Shown here piece by piece: positions 1-7,688 of a stretch of 25,315 bases of DNA (position 1 is the first letter of the stretch; each line of letters begins with the position of its first letter). This DNA comes from Thermoplasmata archaeon. Lineage in GTDB: Archaea; Thermoplasmatota; Thermoplasmata; Thermoplasmatales; Thermoplasmataceae. The notes beneath the pieces were generated by a model. That model had not been told where the DNA came from. It saw only the letters and a program-made list of their open reading frames with translations, and did not search any database. The stretch lies in assembly GCA_021797025.1 (NCBI GenBank), contig JAKAAK010000013.1, forward strand, positions 1 to 25,315, read 5' to 3'. Both the position numbers and the translations under genes were made by a program.

Positions 1-60
1 ATTTATAATATCTATAGTTTTACCCAGTAATATTTAAAAATTTTATATGAAATATAATAT

Positions 61-591
61 TTATATTCCAAGTTTTGAGGTTATATCCTTGCCCTTTGTT
101 ACAACAACCTTGCATGGTGTTGGAAGTTTTATCGATGCCTTGTGCAGTGCATCCTTTAATATCTTTGCATTTGCACTATCTACCTTGCCAACCACGATGA
201 TTTCTCCCGGATGAACTCTTGCGGCTGTACCTACGGGTCTGCCGAATGCCATTCTCATACCGCTTGATATCCTATCTGCACCGGCACCGGTTGCCATTTT
301 ATGCTCCGTTATTACCTGATGTGGATATGGCCTTATATGGAGGAAATAACCGGCTGCACCGGCATGTTCCAGTAATTTTCTATTTATAGAAATCCTTGCT
401 GCCTCCAGTGCGGTATGCCTGATCTGGCATCCTTCCTCGGCTATTAACTGCATTTCAATTTCAAAATCCTTTTTCTGATTTCCCTGCACAAACGTTGTTA
501 TTTTTGGATATGGAACACCTCCCATAAACTCCTTACGTGTATATGCAGGTCCTTTAGCATGTGAATACATTCTTGCTGGTTTAGTTACCAT
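61..591 (-). CDS. rpl10e: 50S ribosomal protein L10e (uL16 family)
   Basis: The product is the 176-aa archaeal/eukaryotic-type L10e protein of the large ribosomal subunit, equivalent to bacterial L16, which contacts tRNA and 5S rRNA near the A site. Recognition rests on the start MVTKPARMYSHAKGPAYTRK, the basic RPYPHQVITEHKMATGAGADR stretch split around residues 87-107, and the block GRPVGTAARV near 117-126; all are hallmarks of the family and the length is normal. The start is ATG at 591. A TATA-like box (atataaaaa on the + strand at 618-626) lies about 27-35 nt upstream, so the mRNA is probably leaderless. It is the first gene of the window, followed at its 3' side only by 60 AT-rich bases. 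Very confident. Confidence 0.97.
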   Translation of the reverse strand: MVTKPARMYSHAKGPAYTRKEFMGGVPYPKITTFVQGNQKKDFEIEMQLIAEEGCQIRHTALEAARISINRKLLEHAGAAGYFLHIRPYPHQVITEHKMATGAGADRISSGMRMAFGRPVGTAARVHPGEIIVVGKVDSANAKILKDALHKASIKLPTPCKVVVTKGKDITSKLGI

Positions 592-615
592 AATAATCTA
601 TACATAAATTCATAG

Positions 616-627
616 CGATATAAAAAC
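616..627 (-). promoter_or_regulatory. TATA-like box of the L10e gene
   Basis: Read on the minus strand the sequence is TTTTTATAT, centred roughly 30 nt before the ATG at 591. This is the usual archaeal TATA spacing for a transcript that starts at or next to the start codon. It was seen by eye and not scored against a matrix. Confidence 0.45.
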
Positions 628-647
628 ATTTATAATTCTCATAAAAT

Positions 648-1745
648 TTATGCTCTTTTATTTCTATTATATACATAATTGTTGTTTATAGCTATATTGT
701 ACGGACCGTATGCATCCTTTGCTATAACTTCCCCGCAGCGTGTACACTGTAATGAATAATCATCATTAACCTTGAATTCAATATTGCTGCAGTTCGGGCA
801 TGCACTCCTTATCCATAATTTATCCGGATTGGTCTTTTTTATCCTTGATAGGATTTCATTATTCTTCTCTTCCTTTAACTCCTCTTCAGTTTTCTCCTCA
901 GTCTTACTTACATTTTTAGATTTTTCAGAATAGTATATGACTACAGTGTAAAATCCAAGGAAAGCCCACAGGAACAGAAATAATGTTAGTACCGTGGATA
1001 ATATATCCGGTGAGAAGAAAACTAATGCCAGTTCTATTATCGATGAGACAAAGCTCATATTGATTGACCTTAAAAAGCCGAACCTGATATATACGTAACT
1101 CAGTATTAATGTATTTATATACAGCAGAATGCTTTCATAGATATTAAAATGGGTTATAAATACGGATATGGCTGCGGTTATTATAATGAATACATACATA
1201 ACATCCTTTACATATTTATATGGATGCAGCAATGATGATAATTTTAAATTTTTTGTAGATATCAGGTACACTATAGTTAATACTGTAACCGGTATAAATT
1301 CAAGTACAATAACCTGAAAAACAGAGCTTGTGGCATATATAAAATTCTGAACCCCCAATTTATATGTTGAGACCACTGATACTGTTATTGATGGGTCTAT
1401 TAACTCCATTATCATGGATGAGAATATTAATATGGCTATGTAAATGGAAAAGAATGAGTAATAATATTTATTATTATCACCATCAAATCCTTCTGATATA
1501 CTGTTCTTAAATATCAGGGGCATAAATGATAATATTATCAGTACAAGGCTTAAAGCAAGAATGAAATATGATAGTGTAAAATTCATTTTTACTGGAATAT
1601 ACAGGTATGTTGATGGTATACTGTATAAACTATGTATTTCTGTAAATGTAAATGGGAGTAAATAGGAGAACATTATAATGGCTATAACTATACCTCCGTA
1701 TGAAATAAATTTGTTGGCCCTATTTATTAAATCCAGTCCATTCAT
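648..1745 (-). CDS. Polytopic membrane protein with C-terminal zinc ribbon
   Basis: This 365-aa protein has about eight to ten hydrophobic segments in residues 15-275, a charged lysine/glutamate-rich linker at about 275-300 (SEKSKNVSKTEEKTEEELKE), and a cytoplasmic-looking tail with a zinc-ribbon knuckle pair. The four ligands are C316-x2-C319 and C334-x2-C337, in CPNC and CTRC. I do not recognise the membrane family. Membrane proteins ending in a short zinc ribbon are common in Thermoplasmata and often uncharacterised. The start is ATG at 1745 and there is no clear operon: the gap to the AlaX-like gene is 25 bp and to L10e 57 bp, so co-transcription with the upstream AlaX-like gene is possible. 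Function unknown; the zinc ribbon suggests protein or nucleic-acid contact but does not prove it. Confidence 0.85.
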   Translation of the reverse strand: MNGLDLINRANKFISYGGIVIAIIMFSYLLPFTFTEIHSLYSIPSTYLYIPVKMNFTLSYFILALSLVLIILSFMPLIFKNSISEGFDGDNNKYYYSFFSIYIAILIFSSMIMELIDPSITVSVVSTYKLGVQNFIYATSSVFQVIVLEFIPVTVLTIVYLISTKNLKLSSLLHPYKYVKDVMYVFIIITAAISVFITHFNIYESILLYINTLILSYVYIRFGFLRSINMSFVSSIIELALVFFSPDILSTVLTLFLFLWAFLGFYTVVIYYSEKSKNVSKTEEKTEEELKEEKNNEILSRIKKTNPDKLWIRSACPNCSNIEFKVNDDYSLQCTRCGEVIAKDAYGPYNIAINNNYVYNRNKRA

Positions 1746-1770
1746 AATTTATAACATTTATCAGTATATT

Positions 1771-2484
1771 TTATTTTAATGTTACTGTTAATCTTTTATC
1801 AACCTTACCCTTGACTATCGATGTTTTTATAACAATTTCACCGACCTCATCTGTGTTTTTAACATAGAGACCGTAATCTGCCTGCAATGGTAGGCCTGAA
1901 ATATTAATCGCCCTGAGTGGCTCCTCTGATGGCAGTGTACCGGTTGAATAGCTTAACATCTGCTTCTCCCTTGGGAAAACTGTACTGTCTGCATATTCTG
2001 CATTTACATCAACACCGTGGGCAACGATTTTATTTGCCTCTGTGGTGATATTATCGACAATTTCCTGGGTTATATCATCTATGTACAGGTCTATCCACGC
2101 CTTATCATCGTAGGTCTGCCCAATCCTTGATTTTGCATTATAAAATTTATATGCAAGTCCGGCAATTATAAACAATGCTGTTCTGAATCGCATGTGTATA
2201 TGCCTCACATCCCAGTCAAGTTTCTGGTGTATAATCTTACCGGTTAAATCCTGCGGGTATGTATCCAGTGAAATTAAATGGATATAATCACCGTCGGTCC
2301 ATACATCAACGATACCGTAGGTTTTATCATCTATTGTAACCTCACCCTTGTCATTTTGCTGTCCATATAATGTTGGGTAAAATATTGTTTTATCTACAGT
2401 CAGATCCGTAAATTCTACACTAACTGCACTGCTGTCGCATTCCTTTAAGTAGGAATCTTCCAGGGATAATTCTTTGGTTTTCAT
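1771..2484 (-). CDS. AlaX-like (alanyl-tRNA editing domain) protein lacking metal ligands
   Basis: The protein is about 237 aa (240 if the upstream ATG at 2493 is used) and has the layout of free-standing alanyl-tRNA editing proteins: an N-terminal beta-barrel region, then a catalytic domain with the RHIHMRFRTALFII helix (98-110 in the 240-aa numbering) and the ISGLPLQADYGLYVKNTDEVGEI block (198-220, split here for description). In active AlaX and AlaRS editing domains zinc is held by HTxxH and by CxxxH (QACGGTH). Here the four ligand positions read R104, F108, D206 and Y210, so none is preserved although the surrounding frame is. The domain could therefore be a binding-only or repurposed tRNA protein. 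I prefer the ATG at 2484, because a TATA-like stretch near 2505-2515 sits about 25 nt upstream. Family assignment is good; function is open. Confidence 0.8.
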   Translation of the reverse strand: MKTKELSLEDSYLKECDSSAVSVEFTDLTVDKTIFYPTLYGQQNDKGEVTIDDKTYGIVDVWTDGDYIHLISLDTYPQDLTGKIIHQKLDWDVRHIHMRFRTALFIIAGLAYKFYNAKSRIGQTYDDKAWIDLYIDDITQEIVDNITTEANKIVAHGVDVNAEYADSTVFPREKQMLSYSTGTLPSEEPLRAINISGLPLQADYGLYVKNTDEVGEIVIKTSIVKGKVDKRLTVTLK

Positions 2485-2648
2485 TAATATCATAAGAGCT
2501 AATTTGTATTTAATTTTATTTTATTTTCCATGCCTTTTAGTTGTGTATTGAAATAATTTATAATAAAAATATGCTGGTAATCGTATTATGCATTATAACT
2601 GATAGAATAATGCCATTCTTCCAGAATTATTTTTAAAAGGATAGAATT

Positions 2649-2921
2649 TTATTTTCTGCCCTTAGATTTTCCTATAAATATATCATGACCTGCTTCCCTA
2701 ATGTAATTACTGTCATCCCTGATTATATTTATGCATTTATCTATATAGGTATCCTTTCTGAGCACGTTTTCTATTATTCTTGATTTTTTTACCCCGGTTC
2801 CCAGTGATGCCAATTTTAATGCCTCATAGGTTTCCATCGTCATTGATATTGTAAATTTTTTGGTTGCATTCAAATTTTCCGATTCTGCTTTTTTTTCTTC
2901 TTTTGAGTTTGTCTCCACCAT
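2649..2921 (-). CDS. Small ribbon-helix-helix-like DNA-binding protein
   Basis: A 90-aa protein starting at ATG 2921; a TTG at 2930 is in frame but less likely. A lysine/glutamate-rich N-terminal tail (about 20 aa) precedes KKFTISMTMETYEALKLASL and then GVKKSRIIENVLR, which fits the strand-helix-helix pattern of CopG/Arc-type regulators: a short beta strand with alternating residues, a helix beginning after M-T-x-E, and a second helix with S-R-I-I-E-N. The C-terminus is basic (GKSKGRK). Inverted-repeat arms at 2963-2970 and 2995-3002 lie just upstream of its start and could be its operator. It lies downstream of a GNAT acetyltransferase gene on the same strand, with an 86-bp gap. Target unknown. 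Confidence 0.7.
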   Translation of the reverse strand: MVETNSKEEKKAESENLNATKKFTISMTMETYEALKLASLGTGVKKSRIIENVLRKDTYIDKCINIIRDDSNYIREAGHDIFIGKSKGRK

Positions 2922-2962
2922 TTTTATCAATATATCATATACATAATACTATATTAATTTTG

Positions 2963-3002
2963 GCATTACTAAGGTAATACCATAGCAACTCTATAGTAAT
3001 GC
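2963..3002. promoter_or_regulatory. Inverted repeat upstream of the RHH gene (possible operator)
   Basis: Perfect 8-bp arms GCATTACT (2963-2970) and AGTAATGC (2995-3002) are separated by 24 bp. A second, nested symmetry ATTAC-TAAG-GTAAT lies at 2965-2978. The position, about 40-80 nt upstream of the RHH start and overlapping the 3' end region of the GNAT gene, suits an autoregulatory site but could also act as a terminator for the GNAT gene. Confidence 0.4.
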
Positions 3003-3007
3003 TAATA

Positions 3008-3475
3008 TTAATTACCATTAGTACTTTTGCCCTTTTCCTCTTCCTGGGATTTTTGTTCCCTACAGTATTCTTTGCCTACATTTCTCTTCATGGGTACAAG
3101 GATTCCCCATCCAGGGCTATATGTCTCTTGAGCGTATTGCTTGTAACCCTTATTTTTATAGAAATTGGTTCTGGTTTTTACCGCCTCTAAACATATTTCA
3201 AACTCTTTTTGCCTATATAGTTTACACGTTATTCTATCTGTTAGCCTAGTAATCATACCACTACCTATCCGCTGCCCCTGTACAGTTGTATCTACCTTCA
3301 CATAATTTATTATAAAATTGCATGTTTCTGTTTCTGCCCGTTCTATTTCTATAAGGGCCAAAGGTTTTTTAGATCTACGGCTACGGTATACTATAACCAT
3401 GATATTTTCTTTTCTGGAATCTGCATAGAATTCTCCCATTGTAATTTCATCCATGGGTTCTAATCCCGAATGCAT
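3008..3475 (-). CDS. GNAT-family N-acetyltransferase
   Basis: A protein of up to 155 aa with the GNAT core. A beta strand NFIINYVKVDTTVQGQ leads into the acetyl-CoA pyrophosphate loop Q68-R-I-G71-S-G73 (the Q/RxxGxG/A motif), followed by a helix, then strand FEICLEAVK and the family-typical FYKNKGY at 105-111. The tail from about residue 131 is charged and probably disordered (KSQEEEKGKS). The start is uncertain: ATG codons occur at 3475, 3454 and 3439, and a TATA-like gatataaaaa at about 3481-3490 favours 3454 with a leaderless mRNA. The acetyl acceptor cannot be told. It is followed on the same strand by a small RHH protein, a combination also seen in GNAT/RHH toxin-antitoxin loci, though there the RHH gene usually comes first. 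Confidence 0.75.
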   Translation of the reverse strand: MHSGLEPMDEITMGEFYADSRKENIMVIVYRSRRSKKPLALIEIERAETETCNFIINYVKVDTTVQGQRIGSGMITRLTDRITCKLYRQKEFEICLEAVKTRTNFYKNKGYKQYAQETYSPGWGILVPMKRNVGKEYCREQKSQEEEKGKSTNGN

Positions 3476-3528
3476 TTCACTTTTTATATCATTTTTTGTA
3501 ATCCATCCATAGCCTTCGGTAATATCTC

Positions 3529-4272
3529 CTATAAATCATCCGTGAAAATATCATAAAATGTTGACCTTAATTTTATATTTTTTATCAGTGAATGCAGATA
3601 TTTTTTTGAACCTTTATAATCAAAATTATTGAATGTGATATTATTATACGATATATCCATTAAAATAAGCGGAACCGGATCTGCCAGATATGGAAATTTT
3701 GCAGTTATGGAAAATGGGTCACCGCCGGTATTCCTCAATGAATATTCAATTATGCTCCTGATCTGATGCCAGATAAAACTTTTTGCATAGAAGTTTATTA
3801 TATGAAAACCGGGGTATTCCCTGTAGTCTATTCTTTTTATGGTTCTTACCGTATTTCTTTTATCAGCTCTACAGAAATTGATAAAATCATGGGTACCCTC
3901 AAATTTTTTTAATGTGTTTATTATTGGATCCATATCATATTTCCCATATAATATATATGAATACTGCTTGGCTTCATTATGCCGTGGATTAAAGTAATCA
4001 TCCAGAACAGAATATGAATAAAAAAACATATATTTTATCTGTGAGTTTAATATTTTCATTATTTTGTTGATCTCATCACCGGATTTTAAGAGTAAGACAT
4101 TACCCCTGGCAGATACATATTTATCTGTTCTCGCTGCACTTTCAATGTTATCTGTAATATTATATTCCCCGAGTGTTTTTATGATGGTATTTTCAACACT
4201 GTTTATGCCATTGTCACGCTGGAAACCATCAAACATTGAACCATCATATCCATACTTTATAAGGTAATACAT
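3529..4272 (-). CDS. truA: tRNA pseudouridine synthase A (TruA)
   Basis: A 247-aa TruA-family enzyme, which converts uridines of the tRNA anticodon arm (positions 38-40 in the bacterial prototype) to pseudouridine. The start MYYLIKYGYDGSMFDGFQRD is the family's first strand with the Y-D-G-x-x-F-x-G-x-Q pattern. The catalytic aspartate is D50 in ARTDKYVSARGNV, matching the RTD-x-x-V-x-A signature. Later blocks FNPRHNEAKQYSYIL (about 103-117), GTHDFINFCRADKRNTVRTI and FIWHQIRSIIEY match the second half of the fold. Length is at the short end of the archaeal range. The start is ATG at 4272. It stands apart from its neighbours by about 54 bp on the downstream side (to the GNAT gene), so it may lead that minus-strand group. 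Confidence 0.95.
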   Translation of the reverse strand: MYYLIKYGYDGSMFDGFQRDNGINSVENTIIKTLGEYNITDNIESAARTDKYVSARGNVLLLKSGDEINKIMKILNSQIKYMFFYSYSVLDDYFNPRHNEAKQYSYILYGKYDMDPIINTLKKFEGTHDFINFCRADKRNTVRTIKRIDYREYPGFHIINFYAKSFIWHQIRSIIEYSLRNTGGDPFSITAKFPYLADPVPLILMDISYNNITFNNFDYKGSKKYLHSLIKNIKLRSTFYDIFTDDL

Positions 4273-4574
4273 TGTATTATATTTTTTAATGCTATAAAAT
4301 TATGGTGTTTGCTAATATAATAGGATTTGGGACAATATTATTTTACCGGTATATCCCTGTAATTCTTAATCAGATCTGGTTTCGTACGCTTTAGATAATT
4401 ACATTGCCTGGATTGTGCAGCATGTGATAGTGCTCTAACTGTTCCCGTGTATTATTGGTGAAATCATACAGCATATTTTTCCATGATCTAACACTCTTTG
4501 CCCTGAAGGTTGCGTTCAAAAGACTGTCAAAAGCCTTTAATAGTTATCTATCAATAACACATAGAGGTGGAAAA
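4273..4574. other. Intergenic region between truA and the 117-aa gene
   Basis: About 300 bp with divergent flanking genes. AT-rich promoter-like sequence adjoins truA. The rest has no tRNA-like fold and no convincing reading frame; the + frame that opens at 4455 is the unsupported upstream extension of the next gene. I see nothing further. Confidence 0.5.
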
Positions 4575-4928
4575 ATGAAAATGTCCATGAAAAAGGGGCA
4601 ATTTGATTCCCTGCTATCTAAAGTAAAACAGCTAAGACCTGGTGATAGGGAGATAAAACTCAATAAAGACATCACCCTTATTCTCAGATATGTTACAGTT
4701 CTCCTCAATGATTATATAGAGGATGAAGTACAGTTTCCTAGGCTGGATCCTAATGCTAAAAATGAAGATGTAGTATCCATTGTGTTTGATATCAAAGGGC
4801 TAGACCCACAATACGTAACTCAGGTGGAATTTTCTCGTGAGGATTCGGTATATACCGTTTATATAATTCCAACACGCTCAGCAAATAGTGTCAATTCATT
4901 ATTATCCGAAATTGGTTCGATTTCATGA
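4575..4928 (+). CDS. Hypothetical acidic protein, 117 aa
   Basis: I do not recognise this protein. I chose ATG 4575 because it is preceded by a good Shine-Dalgarno sequence, GAGGTGG at 4564-4570, four bases before the start; the longer frame back to 4455 adds 40 residues without support. The product begins MKMSMKKGQFDSLLSKVKQL, has a predicted alternation of strands (ITLILRYVTVLLN, VVSIVFDI, TQVEFS, YTVYIIP) and ends in a short helix, so it is probably a small soluble alpha/beta protein with an acidic middle (YIEDEVQFPRLDPNAKNEDV). It faces TruA across a roughly 300-bp gap in which I see no other gene. No function is assigned. Confidence 0.65.
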   Translation: MKMSMKKGQFDSLLSKVKQLRPGDREIKLNKDITLILRYVTVLLNDYIEDEVQFPRLDPNAKNEDVVSIVFDIKGLDPQYVTQVEFSREDSVYTVYIIPTRSANSVNSLLSEIGSIS

Positions 4929-5019
4929 ATAATTTTATTCTAAAGCCAATATAATAAGTGTTAATTTATATTTAGTTTAAAATATAAATTATATAAAAGT
5001 AAAAATTTATATCCATGTT

Positions 5020-5037
5020 CATAATAGAACTATTATG
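5020..5037. promoter_or_regulatory. 18-bp palindrome overlapping a start codon (possible operator)
   Basis: CATAATAG-AA-CTATTATG is a perfect inverted repeat with 8-bp arms and a 2-bp centre; its last three bases are the ATG of the following gene. A TATA-like box (atttatatcc at about 5005-5014) lies just upstream, so the palindrome would cover the transcription start of a leaderless mRNA. This is an ideal place for a repressor or for a start-codon-masking hairpin. Confidence 0.5.
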
Positions 5038-5340
5038 TCAAGGTCAGACAATATTAATAAGATAATGGAGAGAACCAGAAATAACAATCCTTTAAAGGAC
5101 ATTCCTACAATTCTTGTACCTGTATGGCAGATTAAGATTAGGGAAAGATTTGGTATTAATGTTGACAGGGAAATTGCGGAATACATAGTTCTGGCTGCAC
5201 ATGAGAACGGAACCTGGAAGAGGCAGAGGGCTATCAGAAAGATAGAGAGAATACTGATAGATAGGGGCACAGAGCTACCGACTGCAAAGGTTATGGCAAA
5301 AAATATAGTGGAGATGGCGGTTGGAAATACACAGGAATAA
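5035..5340 (+). CDS. Small conserved-looking helical protein, 101 aa
   Basis: I do not recognise the family. The protein is basic and mostly helical: MSRSDNINKIMERTRNNNPL, a short hydrophobic strand IPTILVPVWQI, then KIRERFGINVDREIAEYIVLAAH and a basic helix WKRQRAIRKIERILIDRG, ending EMAVGNTQE. The basic helices would suit nucleic-acid binding, but no named motif is present. Its start codon is the right edge of an 18-bp palindrome. Its 3' end overlaps the next gene (METTL5-like methyltransferase) by 20 bp in another frame, so the two are very probably co-transcribed and translationally coupled. That makes a link with rRNA or ribosome modification possible. Confidence 0.75.
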   Translation: MSRSDNINKIMERTRNNNPLKDIPTILVPVWQIKIRERFGINVDREIAEYIVLAAHENGTWKRQRAIRKIERILIDRGTELPTAKVMAKNIVEMAVGNTQE

Positions 5341-5938
5341 TATAAATAAAAAGAAATTAGAAATTTTTTTACAGAATATAAATAAACCTGAAACGTATAA
5401 CATCGATCTAGAGCAGTATCCTACAGATGCTAATAGCGCATCTATACTTTTATTATACGCATATTTTGATGGGAATATATACGGTAAAAATGTGATAGAC
5501 CTTGGTACCGGCAATGGCATTCTGGCAATGGGTTCAAAATACCTCGGTGCAGAAAGGGTTACCGGTGTTGATATAGATAAAAATATGGTAGATATTGCCG
5601 TGAATAATGCAGAATCTAATAGTATGGATATTGATTTTTATAATATGGATGTTTCACAGGTTTCCGGGCATTATGATACGGTTATTATGAATCCACCGTT
5701 CGGTTCTATTATAAAACACGATGATATGGTATTTATCGATAAGGCTCTTGAAATATCGGATAATATATACTCAATACACAATATGAAAAGCCATGATTTT
5801 ATTATAGATTATTATTCAAAAGTGGGTAAAATAAGAAGGGAGCAGGAAATATCTATAGTTACACCGAGGATATACAAACACCATAAGAAGGATTTATATG
5901 AGATTAAGTCGTTTTTATTATATGTAACAAAGGAATAA
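5321..5938 (+). CDS. METTL5-like N6-adenine RNA methyltransferase
   Basis: A 205-aa Rossmann-fold SAM methyltransferase. The leader IDLEQYPTDANSASILLLYA (28-47) matches the LEQYPT element of METTL5 and archaeal relatives. Motif I is DLGTGNG (60-66), the acidic ribose-binding residues are in GVDIDKN (82-88), and the catalytic N6-amino motif is N124-P-P-F127. The downstream YSIHNMKSHDFI and YKHHKKDLYEI also fit. Human METTL5 methylates one adenine of 18S rRNA, so a 16S rRNA role is a reasonable inference here. The start is TTG at 5321, with GGAG at 5310-5313 seven bases upstream; no ATG exists before motif I. It overlaps the upstream 101-aa gene by 20 bp. Confidence 0.88.
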   Translation: MEIHRNNINKKKLEIFLQNINKPETYNIDLEQYPTDANSASILLLYAYFDGNIYGKNVIDLGTGNGILAMGSKYLGAERVTGVDIDKNMVDIAVNNAESNSMDIDFYNMDVSQVSGHYDTVIMNPPFGSIIKHDDMVFIDKALEISDNIYSIHNMKSHDFIIDYYSKVGKIRREQEISIVTPRIYKHHKKDLYEIKSFLLYVTKE

Positions 5939-6113
5939 TTATATTGTAATCATTGATTTCACATCTAATGATAGTATGCATAATTTTTATTTTAAAATAT
6001 AGATAACGTAGATATCTACCATAATTGCCACAATTTACATTTACAATTTTACAGAAATTTAACACTATCAAAAGATAATAATTCGATATTATAATTGGGA
6101 AAAAATTAAAAAA

Positions 6114-6123
6114 ATAATTATAT
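6114..6123 (+). promoter_or_regulatory. TATA-like box of tRNA-His
   Basis: The AT-rich stretch taattatatg lies 27-36 nt before the first tRNA base, the spacing expected for an archaeal tRNA promoter. It was identified by eye. Confidence 0.4.
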
Positions 6124-6149
6124 GTATTGGTAATCATGGAATGTAACAT

Positions 6150-6222
6150 GGCCGGGGTGGGGTAATGGACATCCTTGGGGACTGTGGATCCCCGGACCCG
6201 GGTTCGATTCCCGGTCCCGGCC
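6150..6222 (+). tRNA. tRNA-His (anticodon GTG), with encoded G-1
   Basis: The sequence folds into a full cloverleaf. The acceptor stem is 6151-6157 with 6215-6221 (one G-T pair at the last position). A D arm starts at 6160. The anticodon stem GGGGA/TCCCC (6177-6181 with 6189-6193) closes the loop CTGTGGA, giving anticodon GTG at 6184-6186. The T stem CCGGG/CCCGG encloses TTCGATT (6203-6209). The discriminator is C6222, and the G at 6150 can pair with it, which is the G-1:C73 identity pair of tRNA-His. CCA is not encoded. There is no intron and the variable loop is short. Confidence 0.95.
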
Positions 6223-6230
6223 CATTCTTT

Positions 6231-6723
6231 TAGATTATAATGATGTTTTTTAGGGCTTATTTATGAATTTATTGTGCATATATACCTGTTGCCATAGAAA
6301 ATATTACAAAAACTTTCTCAATTCGCCCAATTGCTGGTATAAATATTAAAAAATTTTTTAATTTCAATTGTTTTTGTTATCAGGTTTATTACATGTAATT
6401 TTATTATCTAATGTCGCTACAGATGTGCATCTTTTATTTGCATAATATACCATAATCTAAGTGTCATATACTGATGAAACAAATCTTAATTTCGGTTTAG
6501 ACTCTCCACATGTCTATTGAGATGATACGTAATTCCTACCGATCTCCAGTGTTCTGCCTGATCACGGGAAACTGTATGGGCTAAAACGGGTTTTATGTAG
6601 CTACATCACCTACTATAATTACCATTTTTTATTATATATTGTGGAATTATATTCTCCATGGCCATAGCCTCATCTATGAAAGCATTTAATCACCGTAATA
6701 AGTATAGCACCAGGCATTTATGC
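6231..6723. other. Non-coding stretch between tRNA-His and the transposase remnant
   Basis: About 490 bp. The first half is AT-rich. The part nearest the broken transposase is probably leftover element sequence, but I could not place a terminal repeat. On neither strand do I see an open frame worth calling. Confidence 0.4.
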
Positions 6724-7362
6724 TTATCCATTGTCGTTCATAATTCTCACCCATTTACCCCTTCCCATGGCTATCATTAAGTCCATGAGTGTGATCCATG
6801 CAGATCCAGATCTGATCCTGACCAGGTTTATGAGTAACCATAGATTATATAGAAGAACTGAGAAAAAGAACAGAAAATAGCGTATTTTCATATCCGGTGA
6901 GTGTGTCCTTTCCTTTATGTCCTTTTTCTCCAGATAGCCATTCTCTATTCCCCATCTATTCCTGTAGAGTTCTGCAAGTTCCCTGACATTGTTTTCATTT
7001 ACATCCATATTTGTGTAGAATGAGAGAGCATGCTTCTTTCCATCAGGATAATATATTATATGGACAAAATTGGAGTTCACACTTTCACTGACAGATAATA
7101 TAGGAGCCTTTATTACCAGGAAAGAGAAGCCATCATCTGAATACTTCATCTCCATCTTCCTGAATCTCTTTACCTTTGGATTGTCCTTTGCAGGTACAAT
7201 ATATTTCATATTAAGTAATTCTAACTTTCTTAGAACACCGGTATCAAGATATCCCCTATCCATCAGTACAGTGGCTATTTTAACATTAAGGTATAATGCA
7301 TGCCTGAGCAGGATATCAACCTCCATTGCATTGTCTATTCCATCCAGCTGGTTTTTCTTCAT
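6724..7362 (-). pseudogene. C-terminal part of an IS4/ISH3-like DDE transposase
   Basis: The 212-aa frame holds the second aspartate (VLMDRGYLDTGVLRKL, D34 region) and the glutamate region ELYRNRWGIENGYLEKKDIK, followed by RYFLFFFSVLLYNLWLL. These are the usual second and third catalytic blocks of IS4-type transposases. The block with the first aspartate is absent: an in-frame stop lies only three codons before the first methionine. With the N-terminal piece at 7359-7655 it makes about 310 codons in two frames, so an internal section seems to have been deleted. It is inactive as it stands. Confidence 0.8.
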
Positions 7363-7655
7363 AATGGCTCATGTAAACCTCTCATCCCTAAACATTTAGC
7401 TTCCCTACTCCTCAGTGGGAAATGGAAAAATTTAAATTGGCGTTTTTGGGTAAAATTCATTTGGCATTGACAATTCCTCACATAGGTTTCTATATACAGC
7501 CTGCCGGTAATGGAATTCCTTATTGCATTTACAATATCTCCAGTCTTATATAATGAGTTTGCTGCCATTGCAGGTAAGAATAAACTATTAAGTGAAGATG
7601 AGAAAAGCTTTTTAACATCTCCTGCATTATTTAATGGGAGGATTATGTTGTACAT
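7359..7655 (-). pseudogene. N-terminal fragment of the same transposase
   Basis: A 98-codon frame starting at 7655 whose first ~65 residues (MYNIILPLNNAGDVKKLFSS and onwards) look like a normal transposase N-terminus with helix-forming FLPAMAANSLYKTGDIVNAI. The last ~30 residues, beginning near the cysteines of YVRNCQCQ, are probably out of frame with the original gene. It abuts the C-terminal fragment with a 4-base overlap. The call is based on position and composition rather than on a catalytic motif. Confidence 0.55.
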
Positions 7656-7688
7656 AAACCATAATCAACTCCCCCAATTTTAACCTGT

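Noticed and set aside
4380..4450. Possible second tRNA near 4380-4450
   Set aside because: No T-loop consensus (TTCNANN flanked by a 5-bp stem) and no 7-bp acceptor pairing could be found.
4455..4574. 40-residue N-terminal extension of the 117-aa protein
   Set aside because: The extension has no ribosome-binding site and random-looking composition, whereas ATG 4575 follows GAGGTGG at an ideal distance.
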